In this document: positions 1-8,568 of the stretch, one piece after another
Position numbering within the stretch: the first letter of the stretch is position 1
How the letters are laid out: every line of letters starts with the position of its first letter
Source of the DNA: Asticcacaulis endophyticus
GTDB lineage: Bacteria; Pseudomonadota; Alphaproteobacteria; Caulobacterales; Caulobacteraceae
Length of the DNA: 64,000 nt
Assembly: GCF_014652575.1 (NCBI RefSeq)
Contig: NZ_BMZB01000001.1
Coordinates: 1,757,470-1,821,469 of the forward strand
Reading direction: 5' to 3'
Translations under genes and position numbers: made by a program
The notes under the pieces: model-generated
Told to the model about the DNA's origin: nothing
Databases searched by the model: none
The model's input: only the letters and a program-made list of their open reading frames with translations

Positions 1-379
1 GGTACTCAAGCACATTCAGGCTGGTGGCCACGAACTCCATCTGCTCGGACAGGGACATGTCCTTCTTGCCGCGCGGGGCGGGCGCGTTTTTGCGGTCGCC
101 GGCGGTGGGCGATACCATTAACGGATCGTCACTGGTCAGGCCGTCAGAGATATAAAGCCGGTTCAGGCCCGGCCCGTCGATCGACAGGATTCTGACCTTT
201 TTGGCCTTGTGATAGGATAGCACCCCGATGTCAGACCAGTCGCGGCTAAAGGTCACGCTGGCATTGCCGAACGTCAGCTTGCCCGCGGGCACTAGCCTTG
301 GCCCGGACCCGCAGGCGGCCAGAACCGCTACGGATACGCCGATCACGGCTACGGTTTTCAATTTCGATTTAAGGTTCAT
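1..379 (-). CDS. Putative lipoprotein, C-terminus outside the window
   Basis: The start codon ATG lies at 377-379 and 126 codons are visible before the window edge. The N-terminus has a short basic stretch, a hydrophobic segment and a lipobox (LAAC, Cys at residue 23), so the product should be a lipid-anchored envelope protein. The mature part begins with a conserved-looking beta-rich stretch and a lysine/arginine/proline-rich segment around residues 95-110. I do not recognise the family. Its start is one base from the stop of the upstream M48 protease gene, so the two are almost certainly co-transcribed and may act together in envelope quality control. The function is unknown. Confidence 0.75.
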   Translation of the reverse strand, partial: MNLKSKLKTVAVIGVSVAVLAACGSGPRLVPAGKLTFGNASVTFSRDWSDIGVLSYHKAKKVRILSIDGPGLNRLYISDGLTSDDPLMVSPTAGDRKNAPAPRGKKDMSLSEQMEFVATSLNVLEY

Positions 380-380
380 A

Positions 381-1736
381 TCACGCGCCCCCCTTATTTA
401 ATGTCGCGATCTGGTCTTCGACCATCCAGGCGTCTTCGGCGTCGGGATGGGCTTTGATGTATTTGGTGAGTGCCTCAATGGCATCAGGTTTGCGCTCCAG
501 CTTACGGTAGACATCACCAAGCTGGCGGTAAGTCTCAGCGGGCGCATCGGCATGTTGCAGCGCGGTTTTATAAGCCTCTACGGCGGCCTCAAGGTTCTTA
601 GTCTTATCGACCTCAAACCGGTCGAGCTTATCGGCATTGGTCTCGGTTGTTTTCGCTTCCTTGACCCGCAGACGATAGGCCTCACCGGCATAGAAGTTGA
701 GCAGGCCCAGATCCTCACCGTCGCGGCTCAGGCGCTTGATGGTAAACAGGGTCTGGCCATAGTCCATCCGGCGCAGATCGTCCTTAAGCCAGTCACCCAG
801 ATGGGCGCGGATGTGGGCGCGGTAGGCGGCGCGCGCGGGTTTAAGGGCCGCGTCATCAAAGGCGCTGGCCTTACCGCCGTTCAGCGCCTTATCATAGCCC
901 TGAATGGCGGTGATGCGGTCGGTTTCCAAAGGGTGAGAGCCGAAAATATTGATGCGCGTCGGGGAATTGCGCACCCGCCGGTAATCAGAGGCGGCGGTTT
1001 CATCCAGCAGGGTACGCCACAGCCGCGACCCGGCCAGAGAGGTGTAACCGGCCTGATGGGCATATTGGCTGCCGAACCTGTCAGCTTCGGTTTCCGTCTC
1101 CCGCGAATAGCCGAAATAGGCGGCAATCGACCCCAGATAGACCACGTCGATCAGGCCGCGCGTCAGGTTTGAGATGTCGCGGGCAGCGGCATAGCTACCG
1201 GCATTGCCTGCCGCACCTACACCCACTGCGGTTATAAGCATGGTGGCTGCCAGCACCGCATCGCGGTTTGACTTGAAGTTCTTGTAGGCCTGAAGCGAAT
1301 GGGTTTGGCGAAAGTGAGCGAATTCGTGCCCCAGAACAAAGGCCAGTTCATCTTCGGTTTCCGCCCGCAGCAGCAGGCCCGACCACACTTCGGTATAGCC
1401 GTTGGGCGCCATGGAGGCGTTGAAAAACGGCCGATCCATGACATAGACCCGTACATCGCCGCTGTAGGGGCCGGTGACCTTATCAACCACGCTGTCGACA
1501 TAGGCGTTGAGCGCCGGATCGCGGTTGCGTTCGCCGGAGGTCTGGGCCTTGTATTCAGCCTTTTCTGACTGGTCCCACAGGCTATGCTCCAGACTGTTAT
1601 CAGCCGGTTTCTGACCGGGAGTGCGCTCATCAAGGTCTTTGGCCGGTTTGGCGGCCGTTTGGGCCAGCACCGGTGCGGGCAGGATCGCAGAAAATGCGAC
1701 CGCCGACATCAGCGCGCTAAGGGTTAAGCGTTTCAT
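381..1736 (-). CDS. Secreted M48-family zinc metalloprotease with C-terminal TPR region
   Basis: This 451-residue protein has a signal peptide (about residues 1-26, ending PVLAQ). The peptidase domain carries the zinc motif H137-EFA-H141 and a downstream ETEAD stretch near 213-219 that supplies the third ligand, as in M48 proteases. Residues about 385-440 look like tetratricopeptide helices (AYKTAL, YRQLGDVY, AIEALTKYI). The layout matches periplasmic BepA/YfgC-type proteases, which help assemble or degrade outer-membrane proteins, though the exact orthology is not proven. It lies between an exported protein gene (stop 1746) and a lipoprotein gene (start 379) with almost no gaps, which suggests one envelope operon. 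Confidence 0.88.
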   Translation of the reverse strand: MKRLTLSALMSAVAFSAILPAPVLAQTAAKPAKDLDERTPGQKPADNSLEHSLWDQSEKAEYKAQTSGERNRDPALNAYVDSVVDKVTGPYSGDVRVYVMDRPFFNASMAPNGYTEVWSGLLLRAETEDELAFVLGHEFAHFRQTHSLQAYKNFKSNRDAVLAATMLITAVGVGAAGNAGSYAAARDISNLTRGLIDVVYLGSIAAYFGYSRETETEADRFGSQYAHQAGYTSLAGSRLWRTLLDETAASDYRRVRNSPTRINIFGSHPLETDRITAIQGYDKALNGGKASAFDDAALKPARAAYRAHIRAHLGDWLKDDLRRMDYGQTLFTIKRLSRDGEDLGLLNFYAGEAYRLRVKEAKTTETNADKLDRFEVDKTKNLEAAVEAYKTALQHADAPAETYRQLGDVYRKLERKPDAIEALTKYIKAHPDAEDAWMVEDQIATLNKGGA

Positions 1737-1745
1737 GACGCGACC

Positions 1746-2462
1746 TTAGATCGGCAGCTTTTTGAACAGGCGCGTGACGGTGGCCGTCGCCCCTTCGGGG
1801 GTGCGGATGTCTTCGCCGGTCGGGACCTTATCGAATTCGTACCACACGACTTTTCCCGTTTTGAGGTCAACCAGTGTCGCCTGCACGAACTGACCGCCCA
1901 GAGGTACACCGGCGCCCAGAAGCGCCGCACCGACGGCCAAGGCCGCGCGCCCGCCGCTGGAATAGGACCCCGTAGCGCGCAGGAAGATCACATATTGCGG
2001 GGCGGCAGTACCCTCGGCCACCTGCGGGATCAGAACCTGCGTGCCTTCGCCCAGGGTCCAGTCGAACGCCGTCTTGGTGGGCAGGCGAAGTGCCGGCCAT
2101 TCCTGCATAGCGATGGAAGAGGTCACAACCGTATTGAGTTTAACCAATTGGACCGCGCGGGGTTCCTGATAGGATTCGATCGGCACGGAATGGGTGGTGT
2201 AGCTGCGAGCCTTGATGGCCGCCTCAAGTGCTTCGGCCAGGTATTTTTCGGCATTATCCGACCATTCGACCTTGGGTTCCGTCACCCCTGATGCCGTCAG
2301 CATGCTCAGGTCGGCTTCCGGCTTGATCAGCAATACAGGCGTGCCCGCCGCCGGTTTTTCGATTTTTACAAAAGTTTCGGTCTTAGCGGCAAAGGCCTGC
2401 GGCGCACACACGCAGACAGCGGTCGCCAGAGTGGCGGCGGCCAAAAAACGTTTCAATTTCAT
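1746..2462 (-). CDS. Exported protein of unknown function
   Basis: I chose the ATG at 2460-2462 because a GGGGGAACC purine-rich stretch precedes it and translation from there gives a clean signal peptide (MKLKRFL..., cleavage after QAFA near residue 25). A longer reading frame to 2492 lacks these. The mature protein is about 213 residues. It contains a glycine/alanine-rich stretch near the middle (SSGGRAALAVGAALLGAG) and a C-terminal segment VDLKTGKVVWYEF, a phrase common in CsgG- and GNA1162-like envelope proteins that describe an output rather than an enzyme. There is no lipobox and there are no catalytic motifs I recognise. It is the first gene of the minus-strand trio with the M48 protease and the lipoprotein. 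Confidence 0.7.
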   Translation of the reverse strand: MKLKRFLAAATLATAVCVCAPQAFAAKTETFVKIEKPAAGTPVLLIKPEADLSMLTASGVTEPKVEWSDNAEKYLAEALEAAIKARSYTTHSVPIESYQEPRAVQLVKLNTVVTSSIAMQEWPALRLPTKTAFDWTLGEGTQVLIPQVAEGTAAPQYVIFLRATGSYSSGGRAALAVGAALLGAGVPLGGQFVQATLVDLKTGKVVWYEFDKVPTGEDIRTPEGATATVTRLFKKLPI

Positions 2463-2626
2463 AAGGTTCCCCCAACAGTCTCCCGGCGGCATTTATATAT
2501 GAGCCTAAAATTTAGTCAACAGAGGGTTGAGATATGTAGCCGATACGTTACGGTTATTTCCTGTGGATATGCTATGAAGGCTTTATCGGCTATAGTCTTA
2601 TAGTCAAAATATCAGGGGGATTTACG

Positions 2627-3163
2627 ATGTTGAATTTCAAAAGCGTAATGAGTGTAGCCGTCGCGTGCGCGGTGGTTTTGAGCTTTGCGGTCCCGGCTTC
2701 GGCGCAAGGGGCCAAAGGATACCCAAAGCCGGTGCAGGATCACCTCAAATCCTTGTCACTGATGTGCGCTGAAGTCGGCGGGCGTTTCCTTGATCCGGCC
2801 TCAGCCATGCGGGTGGCCGATTTCAACGGTGACGGACGGGCGGATTACGGTGTCTATCAGGGCGAACTGATCTGCGATGGCGCGGCCTCGCTTTATGGCG
2901 GCAATGCCGGGTCACCGCTGACGGTTTTTGTGTCCGGGCCTGCGGGCTATAAAGAGGCGTGGGGCGGCTATGTCTACGCGGCCAATCTTGATAAATCCGC
3001 CGCCAGCGCCAAGCTGTGGGTCGATGTGGCAGGTGCTAATTGCGGCAGTACGGCCAAGCGCAGCTTTGCGACCGAAGTGTTCTGCTCACGCGGCCTGATG
3101 TGGGTGCCGGCCAAGGCCAAGCTCGATTTTGAACCCTTAGCCAAAATGCGTAAGATGCAGTAG
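2627..3163 (+). CDS. Small secreted protein with a calcium-type DxNxDG loop
   Basis: This 178-residue protein has a signal peptide ending near ASAQ (residue 27) and a ribosome site CAGGGGG a few bases before the ATG. Residues 65-73 read DFNGDGRAD, the acidic loop typical of FG-GAP/EF-hand-like calcium-binding repeats, but only one copy is present. Several cysteines (near residues 47, 83, 139 and 153) could form disulfides in the periplasm. No enzyme motif is visible. It is transcribed away from the minus-strand trio before it and converges on the deacetylase gene after it. The function is unknown. Confidence 0.75.
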   Translation: MLNFKSVMSVAVACAVVLSFAVPASAQGAKGYPKPVQDHLKSLSLMCAEVGGRFLDPASAMRVADFNGDGRADYGVYQGELICDGAASLYGGNAGSPLTVFVSGPAGYKEAWGGYVYAANLDKSAASAKLWVDVAGANCGSTAKRSFATEVFCSRGLMWVPAKAKLDFEPLAKMRKMQ

Positions 3164-3169
3164 TGCCGC

Positions 3170-3940
3170 TTATGCCGTGCCTGTGGCGCGACGCACGCCC
3201 TCAGCATAGGTCACGATCTCGAAATCATGTTCGCGGGCGCATCTGACGAGGCGCTCAAAAGTTTTGATGGTGCAGCCCCAGGTGCTTGGGGCTTCGCGCA
3301 CATCATGGGTGTAGAGCACCAGCCACGCGTCTTTGGTGGCGCGGGCGGCTTCAATCCATTTGATACCTACCGCTTCGCCGTTTTCGCCTTCAATACCAAT
3401 GGCGGGGGCCTGATTGAGGTCGGTGCCGGTGGTGATCAGGCCGTGGTGCAGGGCGCGGGCGGAGGCGTAGGTGCGGCTTAACACCGACTTGGCCTGCGGG
3501 GAGACATCACCATAAGGATAGGCGAAGGTGCTGATGCCGGTGACACCGAGTGCTGACAATTCAGCGCGGTTTCGCGCAAGGCTATGGGCGATGGTATTGG
3601 CGTCGGTGCGCCCGCAATCGAGATGCTCATAGGTATGGCAGGCGATTTCGTGGCCGCGATCCGATAGTGCGCGGACCTCATCACCGGTGAGGTATTTCCC
3701 CAGATGGCTCTCATTACCCATTAGTCCGGTCGAGATAAAATAGGTGCCGCGCGCATCATAGGCTTCCAGAATCCGCGCCCCTTCCGTCAAGGCCGACTGC
3801 GGCGCATCATCAAAGCTAAAGGTGATAAGGGGACGTTTCAGCCCCTCAAGCCGCGCGCGCTTGCGGTAGATGAGCTTTGAGGCTCGCCGCCTGAGTTTGC
3901 CATAAAGCGAACGGTCGGCGCTATATATGGGCTCACTCAT
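3170..3940 (-). CDS. hfsH: Polysaccharide deacetylase (NodB domain), HfsH-like
   Basis: This 256-residue protein has no signal peptide, as expected for a cytoplasmic-side holdfast deacetylase. NodB motif 1 is FSFDDAP (residues 41-47, catalytic and metal aspartates D44/D45) and motif 2 is H102-TYE-H106, giving the metal Asp-His-His triad. The later YPYGD stretch fits motif 3. In Caulobacter, HfsH deacetylates N-acetylglucosamine units of the holdfast polymer, which makes the adhesin cohesive. It is the last gene of a three-gene minus-strand operon, and its ATG overlaps the glycosyltransferase stop (ATGA), so translation is probably coupled. The order flippase, GT2, deacetylase equals hfsF-hfsG-hfsH. 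The symbol rests on that order plus domain content. Confidence 0.82.
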   Translation of the reverse strand: MSEPIYSADRSLYGKLRRRASKLIYRKRARLEGLKRPLITFSFDDAPQSALTEGARILEAYDARGTYFISTGLMGNESHLGKYLTGDEVRALSDRGHEIACHTYEHLDCGRTDANTIAHSLARNRAELSALGVTGISTFAYPYGDVSPQAKSVLSRTYASARALHHGLITTGTDLNQAPAIGIEGENGEAVGIKWIEAARATKDAWLVLYTHDVREAPSTWGCTIKTFERLVRCAREHDFEIVTYAEGVRRATGTA

Positions 3941-4893
3941 AAGGCATTGGCATAGATGGCGGCGCGGTAAAGCCGCAGGGCAAACGCGCGGGCTTTCAGC
4001 GGCAGGCTCTGGCTTTGCACGGTCGATTTCAATGCGCCGCGCAAGGAGCCACCAAACGGTAACGCCTTGATCAGGCGGGCCATTTTATAGCTTGGGTAGC
4101 GGGTGACGATCTCAGGGTGTTTGCGCACGACGCGGGCGAAATTGGCACCGGACTGCTCATATTTTGACAGCAGCACATCGGCGGTATCCAAGCCCATGTG
4201 GGTCGCGGTATTGTCGATATGGTCAATGCCAAAATCGGCCGAGACGCGCATGGCCCATTCGACATCTTCCCAACCCCAGCCACGAAATTCCGGGTCAAAG
4301 TCGTGAGTTTTGAAGACGTCCTTGCGCACCAAAAGGTTCGACGTGAACACATATTTCTCAGGCGATTCCAATCGTTTGGCGGCATCTAAGCAATCGCTGT
4401 GCCCGGCCATCTGGGTGTGCAGGGCGTAGGCTTTGGATTTGGGCGCTTTCAGCAGCGAAAACCCGCCAAACACTACGGGGGCTTCGGCGCGGGTCATATC
4501 AACCCAGCGCTCCAGGAAATTATCCTGATCGGGTAGCATGTCCGCATCGAGAAACAGTACATAGGCCCCGCGCGCCGCATCAACCAGGCGATTGCGGCCC
4601 TTGGCGCGCCCGACGTTGTGCTTTAGCTCGATAAAGCAGATGGCGATATTTAAGGTATCGAGCAGGTCCATGACCTCAAGGCTCAGTTCCGGCCGGCGCG
4701 ACCCGTCATCCAGTACGACCACTTCGATCTCATCACGCACATCGGTGGCGATGGTGTTAAGCGCCTTCATCAGTTCGGCGGGAGACTCGCGGAAAAACGG
4801 GATCAGCACCGACAGGCGCGGGGACACGCGCTCATGCACGCTGTTGAAAATCAGCGTCGCTTCGATGTCGAGGCGGGTGTCCTGCATGATCAT
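3937..4893 (-). CDS. hfsG: Family 2 glycosyltransferase, HfsG-like
   Basis: This 318-residue cytoplasmic GT-A enzyme has a nucleotide-sugar-binding VVLDDGS (D62/D63), a metal-binding DAD at residues 116-118, and an acceptor-side GWGWEDVEW around 205-213 with the ED acid pair of GT2 enzymes. HfsG of Caulobacter adds sugar units to the lipid-linked holdfast precursor. The gene overlaps the flippase stop by four bases at its start and the deacetylase start by four bases at its end, so the three are one transcript with coupled translation. The start MIMQD is the first ATG at the overlap; a second ATG two codons later is possible. Confidence 0.82.
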   Translation of the reverse strand: MIMQDTRLDIEATLIFNSVHERVSPRLSVLIPFFRESPAELMKALNTIATDVRDEIEVVVLDDGSRRPELSLEVMDLLDTLNIAICFIELKHNVGRAKGRNRLVDAARGAYVLFLDADMLPDQDNFLERWVDMTRAEAPVVFGGFSLLKAPKSKAYALHTQMAGHSDCLDAAKRLESPEKYVFTSNLLVRKDVFKTHDFDPEFRGWGWEDVEWAMRVSADFGIDHIDNTATHMGLDTADVLLSKYEQSGANFARVVRKHPEIVTRYPSYKMARLIKALPFGGSLRGALKSTVQSQSLPLKARAFALRLYRAAIYANAL

Positions 4894-6359
4894 AGGCCGA
4901 ATTTAGCGCGAAATAGATTATAAAATCTTAGTAAGTGTGCCCGAATACCGTGCAAATTGCAGAAATACGCGCAAAATCCGTAAATAATCGCGCCTGTGGC
5001 CGATTTCAGCACCAGTTCGATGATACCGCCATGTGAGGGCAGGACGGATATCGCCGCCATCATCACGGCGGTACACAGCGCGGTTTTAGCCAGATCTGCG
5101 GCGGGTACAGGCAAGGGCAGGGTGCGCAGGCCCAGCAGCCACGAGCCGATCAAACCGGCCCCGAAACTCAAAGCGCACGCCCATGCCGCCCCGATCAGGC
5201 CCAAGCGCGGGATTAGCAGCACGTTAAGCGCGATATTGGCGACCGCCGGGATCAGCATGGCCACCACCAGCAGGCGAGTTTTTTTAGCCAGCGTAAAGGC
5301 CTGAAGGAAGTAATAGGTATTCAGGCCCGAAAACAGTGCCCCCAACGCCACCAATGTCGTGATGCTGACGGCTTTGGCGCGCAGGTCTTCGCCGATCATC
5401 AGTTCCCCGAAGGCGGGGGCGACCATGATCAGACCGCCGACCGCCGGGAACAGGATAAAGCTCATGGTCTTGATCTGCTCTGCGGCGGTGGTTTTAAACG
5501 CTTTTTCGCCGCCGGATTCCAGGGCGTGGACCATGGCCGGTGTGCCCGCCGCCCCGAACCAGATGAACAGCACATCCAGTATACGTGACGCCAGACTGTA
5601 GCCGGCATGATAGGCCCCGGCATCGGCCTCACTCAGATAATGCGCGATCAAAAACCGGTCAGCGGTATAGAGCGCCAGCGTCAGCACCAGTGAGGCGGCA
5701 ATCGGAAAGCCATAGTGGGCGTATTGTCTGGCGCGTTCGGCATCAAACCGGCCACGGACGGCGCGGCTCCAGTCTTCACGCGCAAAAAACGGCAAGCAGA
5801 TCAGGGCGATGACGGCGGCCCCCAACAGCGGCGATCCGCCGCCTGTGCCGAGCAGGGCAAGCATAACCCCAAAACCGAACCCACCTGCGGTTTGCAACAT
5901 ATCAAGGATGGAGGCCGCCCCGACACGGCCTTCGGAACGACGCTGTTCCTGCACCAGCTTGATCAGGCTGCGGAACACCACGGCCCCAAGCCCGTAAGCG
6001 ACCGCGATTTTGAGCGCGGGATCATCAGTTAAATCGTTTCCGGCGGGCCATAGCCACAGGCCGATTCCGCAAATGACCGCGAACAGAATCGTCACCCCGG
6101 CAAACAGGAGGTAGACGCTACCGTACAGGGCGGGTGCGGTCACATCATCTCTGGCCTCGGCGGGATAAAAGCGCGCCATCGCCGCTTCCAGCCAGGTGAA
6201 ACATACCGTCTGGGCCAGCGACGACACCCCGAACGCCAGCGCATAGCGGCCATAATCCTCTGGTGACAGGATGCGGGTGAACACCATCAAGGTGGCGAAC
6301 CCGATCAACCCTTGCAGAATATTGGCGGGCAGATAGCCGATCAGGCCTTTGCGGAACAT
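4890..6359 (-). CDS. hfsF: Lipid-linked polysaccharide flippase (MOP/Wzx superfamily), HfsF-like
   Basis: This 489-residue polytopic membrane protein has roughly 12-14 hydrophobic segments spread over its length (for example residues 13-34, 84-107 and 215-228) and short charged loops. This is the pattern of RfbX/Wzx flippases that move undecaprenyl-linked glycans across the inner membrane. It starts the minus-strand operon continuing to the GT2 and deacetylase genes. The operon promoter must lie in 6360-6485, shared back to back with the AsmA gene. Assignment to HfsF comes from the gene order; another exopolysaccharide flippase is the alternative. Confidence 0.78.
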   Translation of the reverse strand: MFRKGLIGYLPANILQGLIGFATLMVFTRILSPEDYGRYALAFGVSSLAQTVCFTWLEAAMARFYPAEARDDVTAPALYGSVYLLFAGVTILFAVICGIGLWLWPAGNDLTDDPALKIAVAYGLGAVVFRSLIKLVQEQRRSEGRVGAASILDMLQTAGGFGFGVMLALLGTGGGSPLLGAAVIALICLPFFAREDWSRAVRGRFDAERARQYAHYGFPIAASLVLTLALYTADRFLIAHYLSEADAGAYHAGYSLASRILDVLFIWFGAAGTPAMVHALESGGEKAFKTTAAEQIKTMSFILFPAVGGLIMVAPAFGELMIGEDLRAKAVSITTLVALGALFSGLNTYYFLQAFTLAKKTRLLVVAMLIPAVANIALNVLLIPRLGLIGAAWACALSFGAGLIGSWLLGLRTLPLPVPAADLAKTALCTAVMMAAISVLPSHGGIIELVLKSATGAIIYGFCAYFCNLHGIRAHLLRFYNLFRAKFGL

Positions 6360-6485
6360 GCGAAGTCTTACGTGTGAATGGTCACGCCACTATGGCACGG
6401 AGATATTTAAAAGACTTGAATATGCAAGGGTTTATATGACGCTAAACTAACAGGATCGATTTCTGATGATCTGTATGTCTAAGTC

Positions 6486-8558
6486 GTGAGTATGTCAGTC
6501 TGGAACAAAGACCGTTTCGGCCAGGTAATGGAGGCCGCCAAGATCCGACTAGCCACAGGTGCGGCGTGGTCTAGGCAATGGGCGGGTGTGCAGGCCGTGC
6601 GGGTGCGAAATGGTGTTTCGCATGTGCCTCGCAAGGTGTTGTGGGGGATCGGCGCTGGTCTGGCCGTTCTGCTGGCTATCATCATCTTTCTGGCCCAGCC
6701 CAACTGGAACTGGTTCCGGCCAACCTTGTCGTCGATAGTCTCAGATCGGCTTAATCGGCCAGTCGAGATTACCGGCAATTTACGGGTCAGGCTGTTCAGC
6801 TTCACGCCCAATGCGCGGATCGGTGGCCTTAAAATCGGCCAGCCGGATTGGGCGAAACCCACGCTAAAGACCAACATGGCGGAGGTTCAGCAACTCAATA
6901 TCACGACCGAGCTTATGCCGCTGTTTATCGGGCGGGTGGTGCTGCCGCGCGTCGAGATCACCCAGCCCGTGGTCACCTTGTTTCAGGACAAGACCGGCCG
7001 CGCCAACTGGAACTTCGGCACCGGTGCCAAATCCGCCAAGCCGTTCAAGCTGCCGCCGATCAAAACGTTTATCATCAATGATGGCCAGCTTAGCTATAAC
7101 AGTCTGAGCCGCCGTCTGAACTTTACCGGCACGGTTAGCGCGCAGGAAACTCCAGGCGCGGGCCGCAAATATGCCTTTAATCTCAATGGCGATGGCCGGT
7201 TAAATCAGCGCGTGTTTGAACTTGAGGCCACAGGCGGGCCGCTGCTCAATGTGCGCACTGATAAACCCTATCCATTTGATATGAGTGTACGCGCCGGCCC
7301 GACGCGACTGACCGCCAAGGGCCGCGTTTTGAAACCGTTCAATCTGGGCCAGCTTGACGGTGATGTCTCAGTCAGCGGACGTAGTCTGGCGGAGCTTTAT
7401 GAGATCACCGGCCTGACCCTGCCCAACACACCAGCCTATAAAATCACCGCCCGCGTGGGCCGTGATGAGCGCATCTATCACATCAATCGCATCAATGGCC
7501 GGGTCGGCGGCAGCGATGTGGCAGGCGATCTCAAGGTCGATCTGAATAATGAGGGGCGGCCCTATCTGACCGGCGACATCAGTTCAAAAATGCTCGATTT
7601 TAAAGATATGGGGACACTGTTTGGGGCGACCGCCGCCAATGCCCCGCAGGCGCCTGAACTGGATGCTTCACCCGACCCGACCCGCGCGGTGCGGCGTCTG
7701 TTGCCCGATGTGCCACTTGATGTGGCGCGGGTGCGCGGTATGGATGCTAAGGTAAATTATAAGGCCTTGTCCGTTAAGGCGCGTCCCAATCTGCCGCTAC
7801 GTCAGGTTAGTCTGGGGATTATGCTCGACAAAGGCCGCTTAACGCTTAATCCGGTTGAGTTCGACTTCCCGCATGGTCGCCTGACCGGCATGGCCGATAT
7901 TGACGCACGCACTGACGTTCAGACCAACCATATCGACATGCGCCTGAAGGGCCTGCGCATACAGGATTTCACACCGATCATTAGCGGTGCTGAGCCGGTC
8001 GAAGGCAGGCTTGATGCCCGTATTCGTGCCACCGGCACCGGCCACACGGTTCATGACGCGGCAGCGTCTGCCAATGGTGATTTCGCGTTGGTCATGCCGC
8101 AAGGCACCATCCGCCAAAGCTTTGCGGAACTGATGGGCGTCAACGCTACCAAGGGGCTGTTTATGTTGATCTCAAAAGACCCAAAGGAAACGCCCGTGCG
8201 CTGCGCCATTGCCGGTTTTAAGATCACGGATGGCGTCATGCGCGCTCAGAATATTGTCTTTGATACCGAGGTCGTGCGCGTCAGTGGTTCCGGGCGCATC
8301 AACCTCAAGGACGAAAGTCTTGATCTGGTGTTTGAGGGTAAGCCCAAGAAATTCCGGCTGGTGCGGGTCGATGTCCCGATCGTTATCGGCGGCAATCTGA
8401 CCCAGCCAAAGATTGGCCTGGATGCCAAAACCGCGATTGCCCAGGGCGGGATTGCGGCGGCATTCAACAGCGTCCTGCCATTCATCAATCTTGACTATGC
8501 CGGTGACGCCAACTGCGCAGCGCTGGAGGCGCAAACCCAATCCAAGGTCGGCAGGTAA
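6486..8558 (+). CDS. AsmA-family protein
   Basis: This 690-residue protein has a single N-terminal transmembrane segment (about 51-70) after a basic cytoplasmic stretch, then a long periplasmic beta-rich region. The N-terminal AsmA signature (WFRPTLSSIVSDRLNRPVEI, then repeated FSFTPNARIGGLKIGQPDW-like strands) and the C-terminal AsmA_2-like part (VRVSGSGRINLKDESLDL, LDLVFEGKPK) are both readable. AsmA-like proteins form bridge-like conduits for phospholipid transport between membranes. Translation may begin at GTG 6486 or at ATG 6492; neither has a strong ribosome site. It lies divergently from the hfsF-type operon and converges on the phosphoglycosyltransferase gene 10 bp away. Confidence 0.85.
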   Translation: MSMSVWNKDRFGQVMEAAKIRLATGAAWSRQWAGVQAVRVRNGVSHVPRKVLWGIGAGLAVLLAIIIFLAQPNWNWFRPTLSSIVSDRLNRPVEITGNLRVRLFSFTPNARIGGLKIGQPDWAKPTLKTNMAEVQQLNITTELMPLFIGRVVLPRVEITQPVVTLFQDKTGRANWNFGTGAKSAKPFKLPPIKTFIINDGQLSYNSLSRRLNFTGTVSAQETPGAGRKYAFNLNGDGRLNQRVFELEATGGPLLNVRTDKPYPFDMSVRAGPTRLTAKGRVLKPFNLGQLDGDVSVSGRSLAELYEITGLTLPNTPAYKITARVGRDERIYHINRINGRVGGSDVAGDLKVDLNNEGRPYLTGDISSKMLDFKDMGTLFGATAANAPQAPELDASPDPTRAVRRLLPDVPLDVARVRGMDAKVNYKALSVKARPNLPLRQVSLGIMLDKGRLTLNPVEFDFPHGRLTGMADIDARTDVQTNHIDMRLKGLRIQDFTPIISGAEPVEGRLDARIRATGTGHTVHDAAASANGDFALVMPQGTIRQSFAELMGVNATKGLFMLISKDPKETPVRCAIAGFKITDGVMRAQNIVFDTEVVRVSGSGRINLKDESLDLVFEGKPKKFRLVRVDVPIVIGGNLTQPKIGLDAKTAIAQGGIAAAFNSVLPFINLDYAGDANCAALEAQTQSKVGR

Positions 8559-8568
8559 TTACAGGTAG

